Source: Metopolophium dirhodum (taxonomy: Eukaryota; Arthropoda; Insecta; Hemiptera; Aphididae). From it: DNA of 64,000 bases. The translations under genes were made by a program, and so were the position numbers. The stretch covers positions 54,668,270 to 54,732,269 of the forward strand of contig NC_083560.1 of assembly GCF_019925205.1 (NCBI RefSeq), read 5' to 3'. The notes beneath the pieces were generated by a model. The model searched no databases, was not told the origin of the DNA, and saw nothing but the letters and a program-made list of their open reading frames with translations. Positions 1-10,487 of this stretch are shown here, one piece after another (the stretch's first letter is position 1; each line of letters begins with the position of its first letter).

Positions 1-310
1 ATTGTGCCGATTGTGTACAGATTGTGTATTACAAATAAAGAAAAGAAAAAAAAGAATTGTAAATCAAGTGAATTACTCAAAAAAAAACCCGAATTTTTTG
101 CTAATAAATACTTATTAAAAATTTTAAATGACCTATTATTGAAACAATAATTTATTACAAACATGATTTTTTAATAAATATTAAAAAATTTTGAGTTGGA
201 AAGACTGTTTAAGACGCACATCAGTATACCCATGAATACCGCTGATACCATTAGTACACAAATAACATATCAACATTTTAAATACCGCCAGCCACAGCAT
301 AAATTATTTA

Positions 311-397
311 TACAGTCGAGTCTCAATAACTCGAATGTCAAGGGACAAAAAAAAATTTGAGTTATTGAGGTTTTCGAGTTATCGAGACTCAACTGTA
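311..397. mobile_element. Miniature pogo/Tigger-like inverted repeat
   Basis: An 87-bp palindrome begins TACAGTCGAGTCTCAATAAC and ends in the near-complement GAGACTCAACTGTA. The two ~25-bp arms match apart from two or three substitutions, and both ends carry TA, the target dinucleotide of Tc1/mariner-type elements. The form (CAGTCGAGTCTC...AACTCGAA) resembles pogo-class termini with almost no internal sequence. It has no coding capacity. Confidence 0.6.
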
Positions 398-942
398 TTA
401 GGATTTTCTTTACATGATTATTTGATATGATATAATTTTCAAAATATTTCGGCTATTTAGAAATGTTGTACTTTTTTTAGTTTTTTTTCAATTTGTAATG
501 ATCACATTTTTCCTTACTCAAATAGCTTGAAAATTGAATACATTATGTATAACATCCATCATAAGTTGTTCAAATATTTCAAGTAGTTTAAAAATATCTT
601 AAAATACATACACTGCATAATTTTTTTTCTATATAAATATCTGAAGTTCAAAATTTGACAAAATTAGAAATTTAAAGGAGTTATAACGATCTTTCCCATA
701 ACAATTTTAGTTATTTAATCGTTTTGAGGGTTATATTAATCTTAAAAGTTTTTGGCATAACATCTATTATTATTTTCTTTGTACAATACATTTTTTATAA
801 TAACATGCCTAACTCTACTCAGTTCTATTGTACATTAGTATTGATTTGTAAATTAATAATAATACTGCATAATATAATGTATACAATATTAGCTTAACAT
901 ACCATATTAGTGTATTTTATACTTATAGAAAAATAATTTGTT

Positions 943-1490
943 TTAAGAGGACGTTGTTGCCCACGTGTGTTGTCTCCGTCTTACATATGTACGGCATTTT
1001 TGTTCACCAGTTTTAATAGTGTGCTTTTAGTTTTGATACTAGAGTGAATTAACCTATTATAAAATTTAAAGGTAAGATTATTATTATTATCTAGGGCACG
1101 ATATATTATGATATTATTATTCTTAAGTATATTATGACCTTTTTGAAACTGTACATTTTAAAATGATCATAACGTACTTAACAATAATAATATCAAAAAA
1201 AGCCTATCTCGTGTTCTAGATAATAATTGTACCTTTAAATTGTATAATAGGTCAATTTAATCTAATATCAAAACTAACAGCTCACTATTTCACCGATAAA
1301 AGGTTATCCTCAGTGGTGCGATAGGCCATTCAACTGCTTTATATTTTCTTCTTATTTGTAATTTTTTTTTTTTGCCAATAAATATATTTATTTATTTATA
1401 TTTACTATTGAAACTGGTGAACGAAAATTGATTATGTCTTATGTGTGTAAGACGGAGACAACACAATATGCGGGTAGAACGTCCCCTTAA
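943..1490. mobile_element. TTAA-flanked foldback (long-TIR) element
   Basis: A 548-bp element with TTAA at both ends (943-946 and 1487-1490). Its halves are largely inverted copies: 947-1040 pairs with about 1405-1486, and about 1030-1180 pairs with about 1190-1290. The right arm has roughly 110 extra bases. Shared arm motifs include GTTGTCTCCGTCTTACA and GTTCACCAGTTT. TTAA target duplication is typical of piggyBac-like elements; no transposase is present, so this is a non-autonomous foldback MITE inside the aladin intron. Confidence 0.75.
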
Positions 1491-1805
1491 TATAAATGAA
1501 TTATAGAATATTCTCAGAAATAGAGGTGGGTACATCAATTTTCTTCTGCAATAATTTATCTTTGAATTTAATTTAACTCCTCTATTACAGTGACAAAATT
1601 ATTATTAATTCTGGTTAATTAGTTTAATAATCAAACAATCCTAGATGGTTAGATGTTATGTAACAAATTATTGTAAGAATAACAAGTATATACTGTTAAT
1701 TAAGAATTGTTTGTTGTAGAGAATTATATAAATTTTCTGTTCCAAACTTGTTTGCTACCTAACAATATGATTTAAATTTATTTCTTACAATTGTTTATTA
1801 TTTAG

Positions 1806-2327
1806 AATTGGTGGAACACTTTCTGATATGTGCTGGGATCAAAACGCTCAACGTTTAGCTATAACTTTTAAAAATAGTGGGTCTTTAGTTGTATTTCAAA
1901 CTGCTATAAGTGAAGCTGTTGTTGATTGTATTCCATTGTAAGTATCTAATTTTGTTGTTCTAAAATGTTTTTGATAAATCTTTGACTATGTCGGTTTTAG
2001 TTGTATTATTCAGGGACGGCTTGATGAGGAACCTTCTGCTATTGCATTCCAACCAACTTACGAAAAAGGGTCTTTGTTAACAATTGTATGTATGAACATA
2101 AAATGTTACATTTGAAGTCCATAATTATCTTTATATTCGTTGATCTTTTTTAGGGTTGGTCAAATGGGAATATTGAATATGTACCATTTGAATATATTAC
2201 TAAGCCAAAACATGAACCTGAAATGTTTGGATCTAATTTGTTTGGTATAAACAATGATAGAAGTATCTCTGGTTTACCTAGTATGTCAACTACTACTAAT
2301 ACATTAATTGAATATTTGTTAAACTAA
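1806..2327 (+). CDS. AAAS: Aladin (nuclear pore WD-repeat protein), C-terminal three exons
   Basis: Aladin is a WD-repeat nucleoporin anchored at the nuclear pore. Three exons join in frame: 1806-1937 (donor GTAAGT), 2001-2085 (donor GTATGT) and 2154-2327 (stop TAA). They encode about 130 residues. Family landmarks are visible in order: a GGTLSDMCWDQNAQRLAI strand like the last WD blade (vertebrate form ...MVWDPSGERLAV), then CIIQG, IAFQPTYEKGSLLTI, and GWSNGNIEYVPFEYI, the equivalent of the GWSTGRIAHIPL block near the C-terminus. The tail is short and serine/threonine-rich, unlike the proline-rich vertebrate tail. An AATAAA lies at 2421-2426. Earlier exons are outside the window. Identification is by recalled family motifs, not a search. 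Confidence 0.85.
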
Positions 2328-4190
2328 TTTGAAATGTATTGTTTCTTTTTCTTAATTTTTTTAATTTTAATCTCAAGTTTAATAGTGGATTAACCATCAT
2401 TATAATACAATTCCAAAGTTAATAAAATATTATATTCTTACTTTTTTTTTATTGCAACTGTACAAAAAAAAAATATATATATTATATTATTAACTATTAA
2501 TATCGAACTTTATTTTAACAAAATGTATGTATCAATTTTATTAAATGAGATAATGTAAACCTATTCGATTAAAATTGTATATTCATTTCAAGACACAAGT
2601 TAGTAAAAATATTTTACCCGTTGGGGCAATACGTTAGAAAATGTACTAAATTCTCTTTAAAAATATTTTACTTTGCCCTTAAATAATACTATTTGTGTCA
2701 GATTTTAATTATATTAACTAGTTGTTTATTTAAGTTTTGTGGTTTAAAAAAAAATGTAATATCATTGAGTATATTATATTGTAAAGAGAAAATATGTTTG
2801 ACGCTGATAACAGAGCTCGCGAGTCACTAACATAGTTATTTTATTTTTTAATAGGTGAAATGAAATTATATAATATCATAATAATTCATTTTACTACTTT
2901 ATCGAAAATGCTAGGTTATAAGTAATTACTTTAATGATTAATTTGACACTGGCGATTGTCTATAATAATTATTAATAAGTAGAATTACTAAACTCTTTTC
3001 GCCTCGGCGACTAATTTTTCCATGCTCCTGCTCCATCAATTAGCATCCTCCCCAAGAACTAAAAATATATTTTATAATACATTGCTTGTCTATGCAATAT
3101 ATTGTACTCAATGGTATTATGTTTAAGATGTATTATTTATAATAATATATAATAATATATTGCTTTTTTTAATTAATAGTTTCATTTATTTTATAAGCAT
3201 TCAAAGTTAATATGGATTAAGGGATTTCACACAAAATTGTTGTTTGCAATACTAAAAAACAATTAATAACTATTAACTAAATATTTATAATTTTTTTTTT
3301 TTAAATTGTTTTTAAACTTATAAAGTTAAAATATGGTTTATCATTTAATAGATTCAACATTTTTAACTACAAACTAAATATTGATTGTATACTTGTGCAC
3401 TTTTCATCTTTTGGCCTAAAAAATCATTACATGGCTAAGCTGCAATCTTTTTTTTAGCTCATAAATTCAAGATTAAGCTCCTAATGTATATTATGTAATT
3501 TAATATCAAGATAATAATATATTAATATTACTATATTATGTGGGTATAAAATACTCAATTTATAAATTGATTTGTATTCATAAAATATGAAATATAACAC
3601 ATAATCATTGTTGACCAAATTCTTGTTAATTTCTTAATTAACTTTTTACACACACACTAACTTTAATAATTACGTTACATTTACACAGTCATCTAGGTAT
3701 TTTATTGTAACTAAAATTTTAACTTATAAAATTGATTATTTTTTTTTTTAAATTGGTGAAAAGTTATAACATTTCAGATCTCAAATATGCCATGCTTAGT
3801 CCTTATTGTGCAATAAACCTAAAATGAACAAAACTGTTGGTACTAAGGCAGAGGAACACAGTTTTTATCACTTAATTAGGTAGGAGTATCACTTTTGTAT
3901 TGTAGTATCAAGTTTAGTAATAATTATTAATTAACAAATAATATTAATAACAACAATTGTGCAGCAATAAAATAATTTTTTTATTTATACTGTTATGGAT
4001 ATACAACAAATGGTTGAATATACGTCATAAAATTACATATTTCTGGAATTCTTATAATATTGGTGATTTAATGAATAATAAATTCCTTGATTTTGTTTTA
4101 ATAATTCAGATTTCAGATAAACACAATTTTTTATTTAAATTAATTAAATTAAATTTCCTAAAGTTGAATGTAAATGTTTAACTGTATATC
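2328..4190. other. AT-rich intergenic region
   Basis: Apart from the aladin 3' end this stretch is AT-rich, with poly-A/T runs and no ORF showing coding character. A 74-codon frame at 3957-4181 is low-complexity (I, K, L, N, F) and is not supported as a gene. No RNA gene or transposon end was recognised. Confidence 0.6.
2421..2426 (+). terminator. Polyadenylation signal of aladin
   Basis: AATAAA 94 bases after the aladin stop codon, followed by T-rich sequence. Position and sequence fit a eukaryotic cleavage/polyadenylation signal. Confidence 0.6.
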
Positions 4191-4620
4191 AACACTGTGG
4201 ACTAAATAAGTCAAAATATTTGGGAAATGTTATGGTGTATAGAAAATGCTAATATAAACATTCAGTCAAAATTTCATGTACCTACGGTTATTTGTTTTAA
4301 AGTTGTACCAAAAACCAAAATCGATTTTCTCAAAAACAGATTTTGCGTAAAAATTCCAGTTTTTCCTTAATTTTTCTTTTGTTTTTCACGTCACGTTAGG
4401 TTAGGTTTTTACTTTTGACCCCCCCAAAGTACCAACTAGATTCACTTTCCTATCAGAAAAGTTACTGTTGAAGAAAATCCAAGCACTTTTACTGTCCTAA
4501 AAGGTGATGAGTGATGACAGACACAAAAAAAAAATAAAAATAATAAAAAAACACACATCATTGTAAAATCAATACATTCATCGTTTCGCTTAGAATCTAA
4601 AAGATTGGAAAATCAGTACA
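4190..4620. repeat. Partial copy of an unclassified dispersed repeat
   Basis: Contains ATGGTGTATAGAAAATGC, ACCAAAAACCAAAATCGATT and ACTGTCCTAAAAGGTGATGA. The same strings appear as reverse complement at 20.4-20.8 kb, and the first also appears at 34.36 kb on the plus strand. This copy therefore has the orientation of the 33.9-kb copy and lacks the part with the AAAAACGATTCTGAGCG motif. No coding potential or terminal structure was recognised. Confidence 0.7.
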
Positions 4621-4784
4621 TGGGTCATCAGTACGTTGAATATTACATATAAGTTTGTCAAATGTTTAATCTTGAATCTTTCAAAATAAAATATTACACT
4701 TCAAAAAAAATTGTATGTGTTATAAAAATACATAAAATCATACAATTTCCAGATTTGCTGATGTATGTTACATAAACAAAAAAA

Positions 4785-6255
4785 ACCCCGGGAGGTCCTC
4801 AAACAGGAATTTTGTGATTTACGATAGACATTTTTATTTATTAATGGTTGCTATGGACACAAACAAATAGAAAATATTCAAATTAAAAAAAAATAATAAT
4901 ACATTTTAATCTTAACAAAGTCCCGTAGCTGTCTGTGTGTATGCTTAGATCTTTAGAACTACGCAACGGATTTTAATGCGGTTTTTTTTAATTGATAGAG
5001 TGATTCAAGAGGAAGGTTTATATGTATATAACATGCATAATATAGTAGAGAAACACTGCCCCTTTTATGTACGAGCATATCTTGAAAAGAACTCTACTTA
5101 TTTTAATACGTTTTTACTAATAATTTTCCTGAAATGGTTTTTTTTAATTGTTTAAATTCACAATTAGACCCAGTTGGTTTATCCCGGAGAGGTGCTCAAA
5201 CAGGTATTTTGAAATTTTCGATAGAGATTTTTGTTTATAAATGGTTGCTATTGATTATAGGAGAAATATAGGAAATTGAAAATTGGCGAGTGTTTACAGC
5301 TTTATTTTTCGGGTAGAACACGATTGCGTTCGTTTGTCCTTTTTGACAACACGATTGCGTATGTTTGAAGATGGGTAGCAAATACCTTTAAGAAAAAAAA
5401 ATAAACACTATTGCGTATGGAATTGTATGCAACGTTGTCAAATTTATTAATTTTACAATATACCAAATAAAATATCCAGTACATGTAGACTTTTCTAATA
5501 ATCAATATAAAAGTTAGTTGGTTTTTAAAAATAAATCGTAAATAACGAGATTTCGATATCTATCGAATACCTATTTGATATTGTTCGATACCATATTTAA
5601 TTTAATAATAATAGCAATAAATTGTTTAAATATCGGTCGGTGTCGCCGCACCGGGTCGCGTTATTTTCAGTTTACGGTCTGCTTTCGATGTAAACTCTTA
5701 AGCTTGTAAAATTATGTTAAAATAAATCATTTAAATAAAAACCAACAAAATTAAATAAGGCATTCAGTGTATGAATTATTAAAAAATAAAATGTGCCGAT
5801 TCAGATATCATTAACAATGAGCGTTGGTAATAAAAACTAAATAATTATTAAAAAAGCAATGTATTTATAAATTACTTTTAGTGTAATCATGTGTTACCTA
5901 TATACTAGAATGAAAATTGGCAACAACGCTAAATAGTTCGTACGCAATCGTGTAGTTGAAAATCAGGTAAAATCATACGCAATCGTATAGCTTAAAAGGT
6001 GTCACCAAAAACAAACGTACGCATTCGTGTTTTACCCGATTTTTCAACTCATAAAGGCTGAACTGCTGTAGATAGGTATAAAGGGTAGGTCACACATGAC
6101 ACAGAAATTTTTTTTTGTCAATCTAAATGGTTGCAATTCGTTACATATTATATTAATATTATAATTAGAAGAAATATGGTATAAACATTTTGTACAAATA
6201 TATTTATTAAAAATATAAATTTTTTTCCTGTACAACGTCGAGCGGGACAGCTAGT
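4785..6255 (+). mobile_element. Helitron-like non-autonomous relic, interrupted
   Basis: The segment with TACGCAACGGATTTTAATGC, GATAGAGTGATTCAAGAGGA and the 3' end CGGGACAGCTAGT is a layout I associate with insect Helitron/Helentron-derived repeats, whose 3' ends carry CTAG next to T. A second partial copy precedes it: the stretch around 4788-4865 (...GCTCAAACAGG...ATGGTTGCTAT) recurs at 5180-5255, so two copies lie head to tail. The element is split by the TIR transposon at 5310-6038. Classification is tentative; the internal duplication and the interruption are directly visible. Confidence 0.45.
5310..6038. mobile_element. 729-bp TIR element nested in the Helitron-like relic
   Basis: Begins CGGGTAGAACACGATTGCGT and ends with the imperfect complement ACGCATTCGTGTTTTACCCG. 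ATTTTT flanks both sides (5304-5309 and 6039-6044), a probable 6-bp target duplication, although T-runs make it less certain. The 9-mer ATTGCGTAT or its complement recurs in both subterminal regions (near 5350, 5410, 5942, 5975), like transposase-binding repeats. No transposase frame is visible. Superfamily not determined. Confidence 0.65.
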
Positions 6256-6504
6256 TAATTATAAACCACAAAAAAAATATTTTTGTATATAGGTACATTT
6301 TATGTTATATTTATTACTTTTCTTCTGTCGGAATATTAATATAATATATTATTATTTATTAGTAATTATTTTTAATTAGGTACACAACTATAAAGACTAA
6401 ACCTATTACAGTTATTAATTTATTATTAATAATGTTAATTATTATTAATGTACAAATAATAAAACAATGAAGTAATAAGTATTTTTTTAAATAAGCAGCT
6501 AATA

Positions 6505-6625
6505 AGACTTTATACTGAAAATCTACGGCACCGGGTCCCATAAAATAGTCGGCAAAGTAATCCCTCACTTCAATTGCCTTCTGGTTAATATTTGACTGTG
6601 TATTAAGCAACCAACTTTTGTCAAT
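6505..6625 (-). pseudogene. PIF/Harbinger-like transposase C-terminal fragment
   Basis: On the minus strand a short open stretch contains KAIEVRDYFADYFMGPGAVD followed by FQYK. This resembles the extreme C-terminus of HARBI1/PIF-type DDE nucleases, which often end in an R-D/E-x-F-x-x-YF...GAVPWQ pattern. Nothing upstream on the same strand (above 6650) continues the domain, and no DDE residues are present, so only a terminal scrap survives. A second Helitron-like 3' end (CGGGACAGCCAGT, near 6747) lies just beyond, so the fragment may have been carried by a Helitron. Assignment is by resemblance only. Confidence 0.4.
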
Positions 6626-6769
6626 TATGTATATAATATATTTCTTCAATAACTACAAATTATGTTAGAAAAATAAAAAGTGAAAAATGTATAATACGAA
6701 GTTTTTTAATTGAAATGCAACATTAAAAAACATAATCGTTTACCGGGACAGCCAGTTACATATTTTACA

Positions 6770-7416
6770 GTGAAATCTAGTACAGTGCTTCTCAAAATTT
6801 TTTGTCAAAAGGCTCCCTAAATTTAATGAAAACTGTCGAGGCCCTGTTAATCAAAATTATTAATTGTTTTTTCTAGATTAGGTATATACTAAAATTACAT
6901 GTACTATTTCACACAGATAAATTATTAAAATGTAAAGTAAATTAATGTTTTAATATACTTTTGAAAAATATTAATAATAGTATTAAAATTTAAGTATTAA
7001 AACTTTTTCCATAAACGCTTAAAGTCTAAAGAAAATAAGCTCTGATCTAGGATGACCATATAAATCTATCAACCATTTAGCATATAGATATGTTTCTATC
7101 CTCAGGATCTCGGTTAATATATAATAATATATATAGATAATAGCATTGATTTTATAATATACTATAAATACTAAAATACTATGAATACTATAATATATTA
7201 TAAAATCAATGGTGATAGGTAAAACTGAGTAATAAATGCTTATAAAAAGGTATTCAAAATATATGCATTTTGGTAACACATAGGTAATATGAATACTAGC
7301 ATTAAATTCAAATTCAACATATTATGAACTGTACTTAAAATCAATGTATTAATTAATTAATTAATTATTATTTGTTAATTGTAATACTTTGAAAACATTA
7401 TGTATCATAATTAAGT
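6770..7416. other. AT-rich spacer with hAT-type end and a palindrome
   Basis: Contains CAGTGCTTCTCAAAATTTTT near 6785, similar to hAT (Charlie-like) terminal sequence, without a recognised partner end. A palindrome lies at 7145-7215 whose arms read CATTGATTTTATAATATA and its complement; the same arm recurs at about 25.15 kb. The ORFs here are low-complexity and not supported as genes. Confidence 0.45.
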
Positions 7417-7424
7417 GAATTAAC

Positions 7425-8611
7425 GGACGCACCACAGCTCCGCATGAATAAAAATATTTTGTGAATCCGTAACTCCGCATGCACCATAGGTATCGAAAAC
7501 ACGAACGCACTACAAAAGTACAAACCGTATCTCCGCATTCAACCGCATTCACAAAAAACGTGTTCAGAAAAATTATACACGATTGGCGTTGATTATAATT
7601 TTTCGCGGGAATCAGGGACACATCTACATAAAAGTATCGACACCAATATTATTATTCGACAAAAGATTAGAAACGGGATAAAACGAAAGGGACTTGATTA
7701 TATTACTGATCGTCCTTCCAAGTTAATAAAACTTGAAATAGCTAATAATGTAGAAGCAGCGTCGACTTAAACATGTAAAGACACAAAATTAATTAGAGAT
7801 AGCATATTTTCTCGTGAACGCATACGAAATTTTCCGACACTTCCAAAATCAATTTCTGAAGTACATGATTATATTAATAACACCAAGCCGATAACGGTGA
7901 AAGACGAATATTTTGTTATAACAAATGACCCATTAGATCATATAATAATATTTTCATGTGATTTAAATTTAAATTTTATGTGTGATTCTCAGACCTTATA
8001 TGTTGATGGTATATTTAAATACTGTACGAAATTTTTTCACCAATTATCCAGTATTCACACATATCGTAATGACGTATTTGTAGGTACCAGTTGTGTTCTG
8101 TCTGCCTTCCAAATAAAAATAAAGATACATATACAGCTATTTGGGAAATACTTCGTGAAAAATGTCATTATATACAATTTATAAATAAAAAAATAGAATT
8201 GTATAACGACAACCAAATTGATTTTGTAAAGAGTTTAGCTTCATTTAATGCAATTTAATTTTAATTTACATTAAATATTTTATATTTTATTTTATTTTAC
8301 CGACGACGACAATGTCTTTATTATTATTATTTTTATACTATTTAGATTTATCTTATATAATAATTGATATGCATGAACCTTTTTATTCTAAAATATTATT
8401 TTTATTTCATTTTAATAACATAATATATTGTATTTGAAATAAATAAATTAATACAATAATAAATACGATATATTTTATACCGTGTGCGGAGTTAGGGTGT
8501 TAAAAAAAAATCCTGTATGCGGAGTTAAGGTTTCGAAAAAAAAACTTGTATGCGGAGTTAAGGTGATATATTATAAAATGGCGACGATCCGCGCGGAGTT
8601 ACGGTGCACCG
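7425..8611 (+). mobile_element. Mutator-like (MULE) element with broken transposase
   Basis: A 1,187-bp element bounded by an exact 8-bp target duplication GAATTAAC (7417-7424 and 8612-8619). Termini are GGACGCACCACAGCTCCGC and the imperfect complement GCGGAGTTACGGTGCACCG. Both ends carry several copies of a subterminal motif, CTCCGCAT on the left and its complement ATGCGGAG on the right, spaced 40-60 bases apart and probably serving as transposase-binding sites. An 8-bp duplication fits MULEs (8-10 bp). The interior holds a degraded MULE transposase (7640-8240). Confidence 0.8.
7640..8240 (+). pseudogene. MULE-type transposase, degenerate
   Basis: Plus-strand frames read a basic segment (RQKIRNGIKRKGLDYI), then LIRDSIFSRERIRNFPTLPK, then a block like FSCDLNLNFMCDSQTLYVDG followed by FKYCTKFFHQL. 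The V/L-DGTFK-YCTKFF-QL pattern is characteristic of insect MULE DDE transposases, the D of VDG being the first catalytic aspartate. The gene is dead: a TAA interrupts at about 7768, the frame shifts in the stretch following the FHQL block (about 8080-8110), and homology resumes in another frame as KDTYTAIWEILREKC. The N-terminal zinc finger expected of the family and most of the C-terminal half, including the remaining catalytic residues, are missing. Confidence 0.75.
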
Positions 8612-8619
8612 GAATTAAC

Positions 8620-10487
8620 TCTTACATTTTTCATATATTTTTTTGTAATAGGAAATATAAAAATGACAATATTTAATAATATTAATAATTGTATTTGATA
8701 AAAAGAAAGTATTTAAATACATGTAAATAATTTAGGATATAGAAGTCATTATGCAATGAAAAATTTTGAATTTTATTCCTTAAATCATAATTTATTTTCA
8801 ATTTTCTATGGCTTTGGTGCACTAAAGTGTTCGTTCATCGGCCTCTTTAGGTCGACTCCCGGTGGTGACGACTATCTGTAGTAAAATTTTCAATCAAGTT
8901 TTCAAACAAATGACGACACCTTATCAATACACCTTGATTGTACCACAGAATAAGACATTGTACTAAAATCTAGTTTAATCTATTCTGTGCTAAAATCCCC
9001 GGTCTTATCATAGAACAAGTCTTGCCCGGTATATCAAAGAGATAACATGGAGTTAATCAGTAGTATGTGATAACAATTAAACAATATAATATTTTTAAAA
9101 TTTGGCTCCAAATATTTCCCAAATTCCCAATGGGCAATGGCTATCATTTAATTATGACGTTTTATCTGTGATATTAGTTTTACAAAATTAATTTAATTGT
9201 TATATCGTGTACTGTGTAGAAATATACAAGTTTAGAATTGTATATTACAAATATATATATTTTTTTTGTAATTTATAGTTTCTTTTACATTCGTTATATA
9301 GTGACAAAAATCAAATTAATGCCGGCTGATTACAAATTATAATGACCTGGGTAAACAAAAATGTATTAAATATTATATATATTTGTTGTTCATGTAGGTA
9401 CCTCATAATGTAGGTAATTCATAATTTAGAAGTATCTACTAGTCCACCTAAATTATGTCATTTAATTTGTGGTTATAATATATAGATTGATGATGAATTG
9501 CCTCAATAACAAACGATTTTGTTATTTGTTACAATATAAAATATTATAAGACATGAAATCCGCAAACATAAGAAACAAAAAATAACCTAAAGGAAGAAAT
9601 TAATTTTTTGACCTATTAATTGTTTTTATATGTAGTTGTGATTGTTGGTGCCTAGTGTAGTGGTATTATAATGAATACTATTCTAATTTCTACTATATTT
9701 ATTGTCGTATACCCCGATCACAGACGTACACAAATAAACGAACCTTCTAATTATAATAAGCACTTTTATTAAACTTTAATGTCCAGTGGCGATCGAGTCA
9801 CACGATCACCACTCGCTGACCCCTTTTCTGTTCTGACATGTTCTTTATATCTTAAGCTTAAAATCGAATAACTATCAAATAATATTGATTGTCCTATGGT
9901 TAAATTATACTAAATTGTTATTATATTACATTATTGTTGTCTTAACCTAGTTACATGTAATATATTTAATATTTATAATATTTGGATTGTTGTGGTATTC
10001 TCCTTGTTTTGTTACTTATAATTGTTTTTTTAACCTAGTTTTTACATACCTACCAACATTTCTTATTACTACATCCTGTCAACTTCTACTTGTATTAAAT
10101 GCTTAATACAACATTATTCCTTTTCATAATAATGATTATTATTAGATATAAATATATTATAAGGTTTGTGAATCAGGTCTACAATAAGGCAAACTTGAAT
10201 CAGTGGATTCCGTTTCCTTAGTTTGGTGACTAAAAATTAAAACAAATGCGTTGGATGCATATGTGATTACTTATATAATATTAAGTGTTGTTACATAATG
10301 TGTAAAATTAAAGTATTTTTCTTATAGTTGTATAATAAATTACTTGTTATTGTATAAAAAGTTAACTAATAAGTAATCCCTATAGAGTTTTTAATAAATA
10401 ATTTATTACGCTCGTATAATATAGAATAATTATTTCACAATAAATACTATTTCAATTTTGTAATTAATAAATGTTTTTATTTTGTAG
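8620..10487. other. Intergenic region with LTR-like fragment
   Basis: Mostly AT-rich. A GC-richer patch at 8820-8890 (CGTTCATCGGCCTCTTTAGG) looks like part of an unclassified repeat. A likely LTR fragment sits at about 9705-9850 (separate entry). No exon for the downstream zinc-finger gene was recognised here, although a 5' UTR exon and promoter should lie in this interval. Confidence 0.45.
9705..9850 (-). mobile_element. Possible LTR retrotransposon fragment
   Basis: The minus strand reads TGTCAGAACAGAAAAGGGGT...CACTGGACATTAAAGTTTAATAAAAGTGC...CGATCGGGGTA-like sequence: a TG start, an AATAAA-type signal and GC content higher than the surroundings, a layout typical of LTR R/U5 regions. No second LTR, primer-binding site or gag/pol frame is visible, so this would be a solo or truncated LTR. 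Weak call. Confidence 0.3.

Larger units (their letters stand above)
1..1805 (+). other. Intron or upstream sequence of the aladin gene; no exon seen
   Basis: AT-rich sequence ahead of the first recognisable aladin exon, presumably intronic because that exon opens after an acceptor in mid-protein. It holds a short pogo-like palindrome (311-397), a degenerate copy of a dispersed AT-rich repeat (about 420-760) and a TTAA-bounded foldback element (943-1490), listed separately. I see no exon with a plausible aladin reading frame here, so the upstream exons must lie outside the window. Confidence 0.55.

Noticed and set aside
7019..7279. Minus-strand 86-codon ORF rich in I and Y
   Set aside because: Composition reflects a palindromic AT-rich MITE; no domain.
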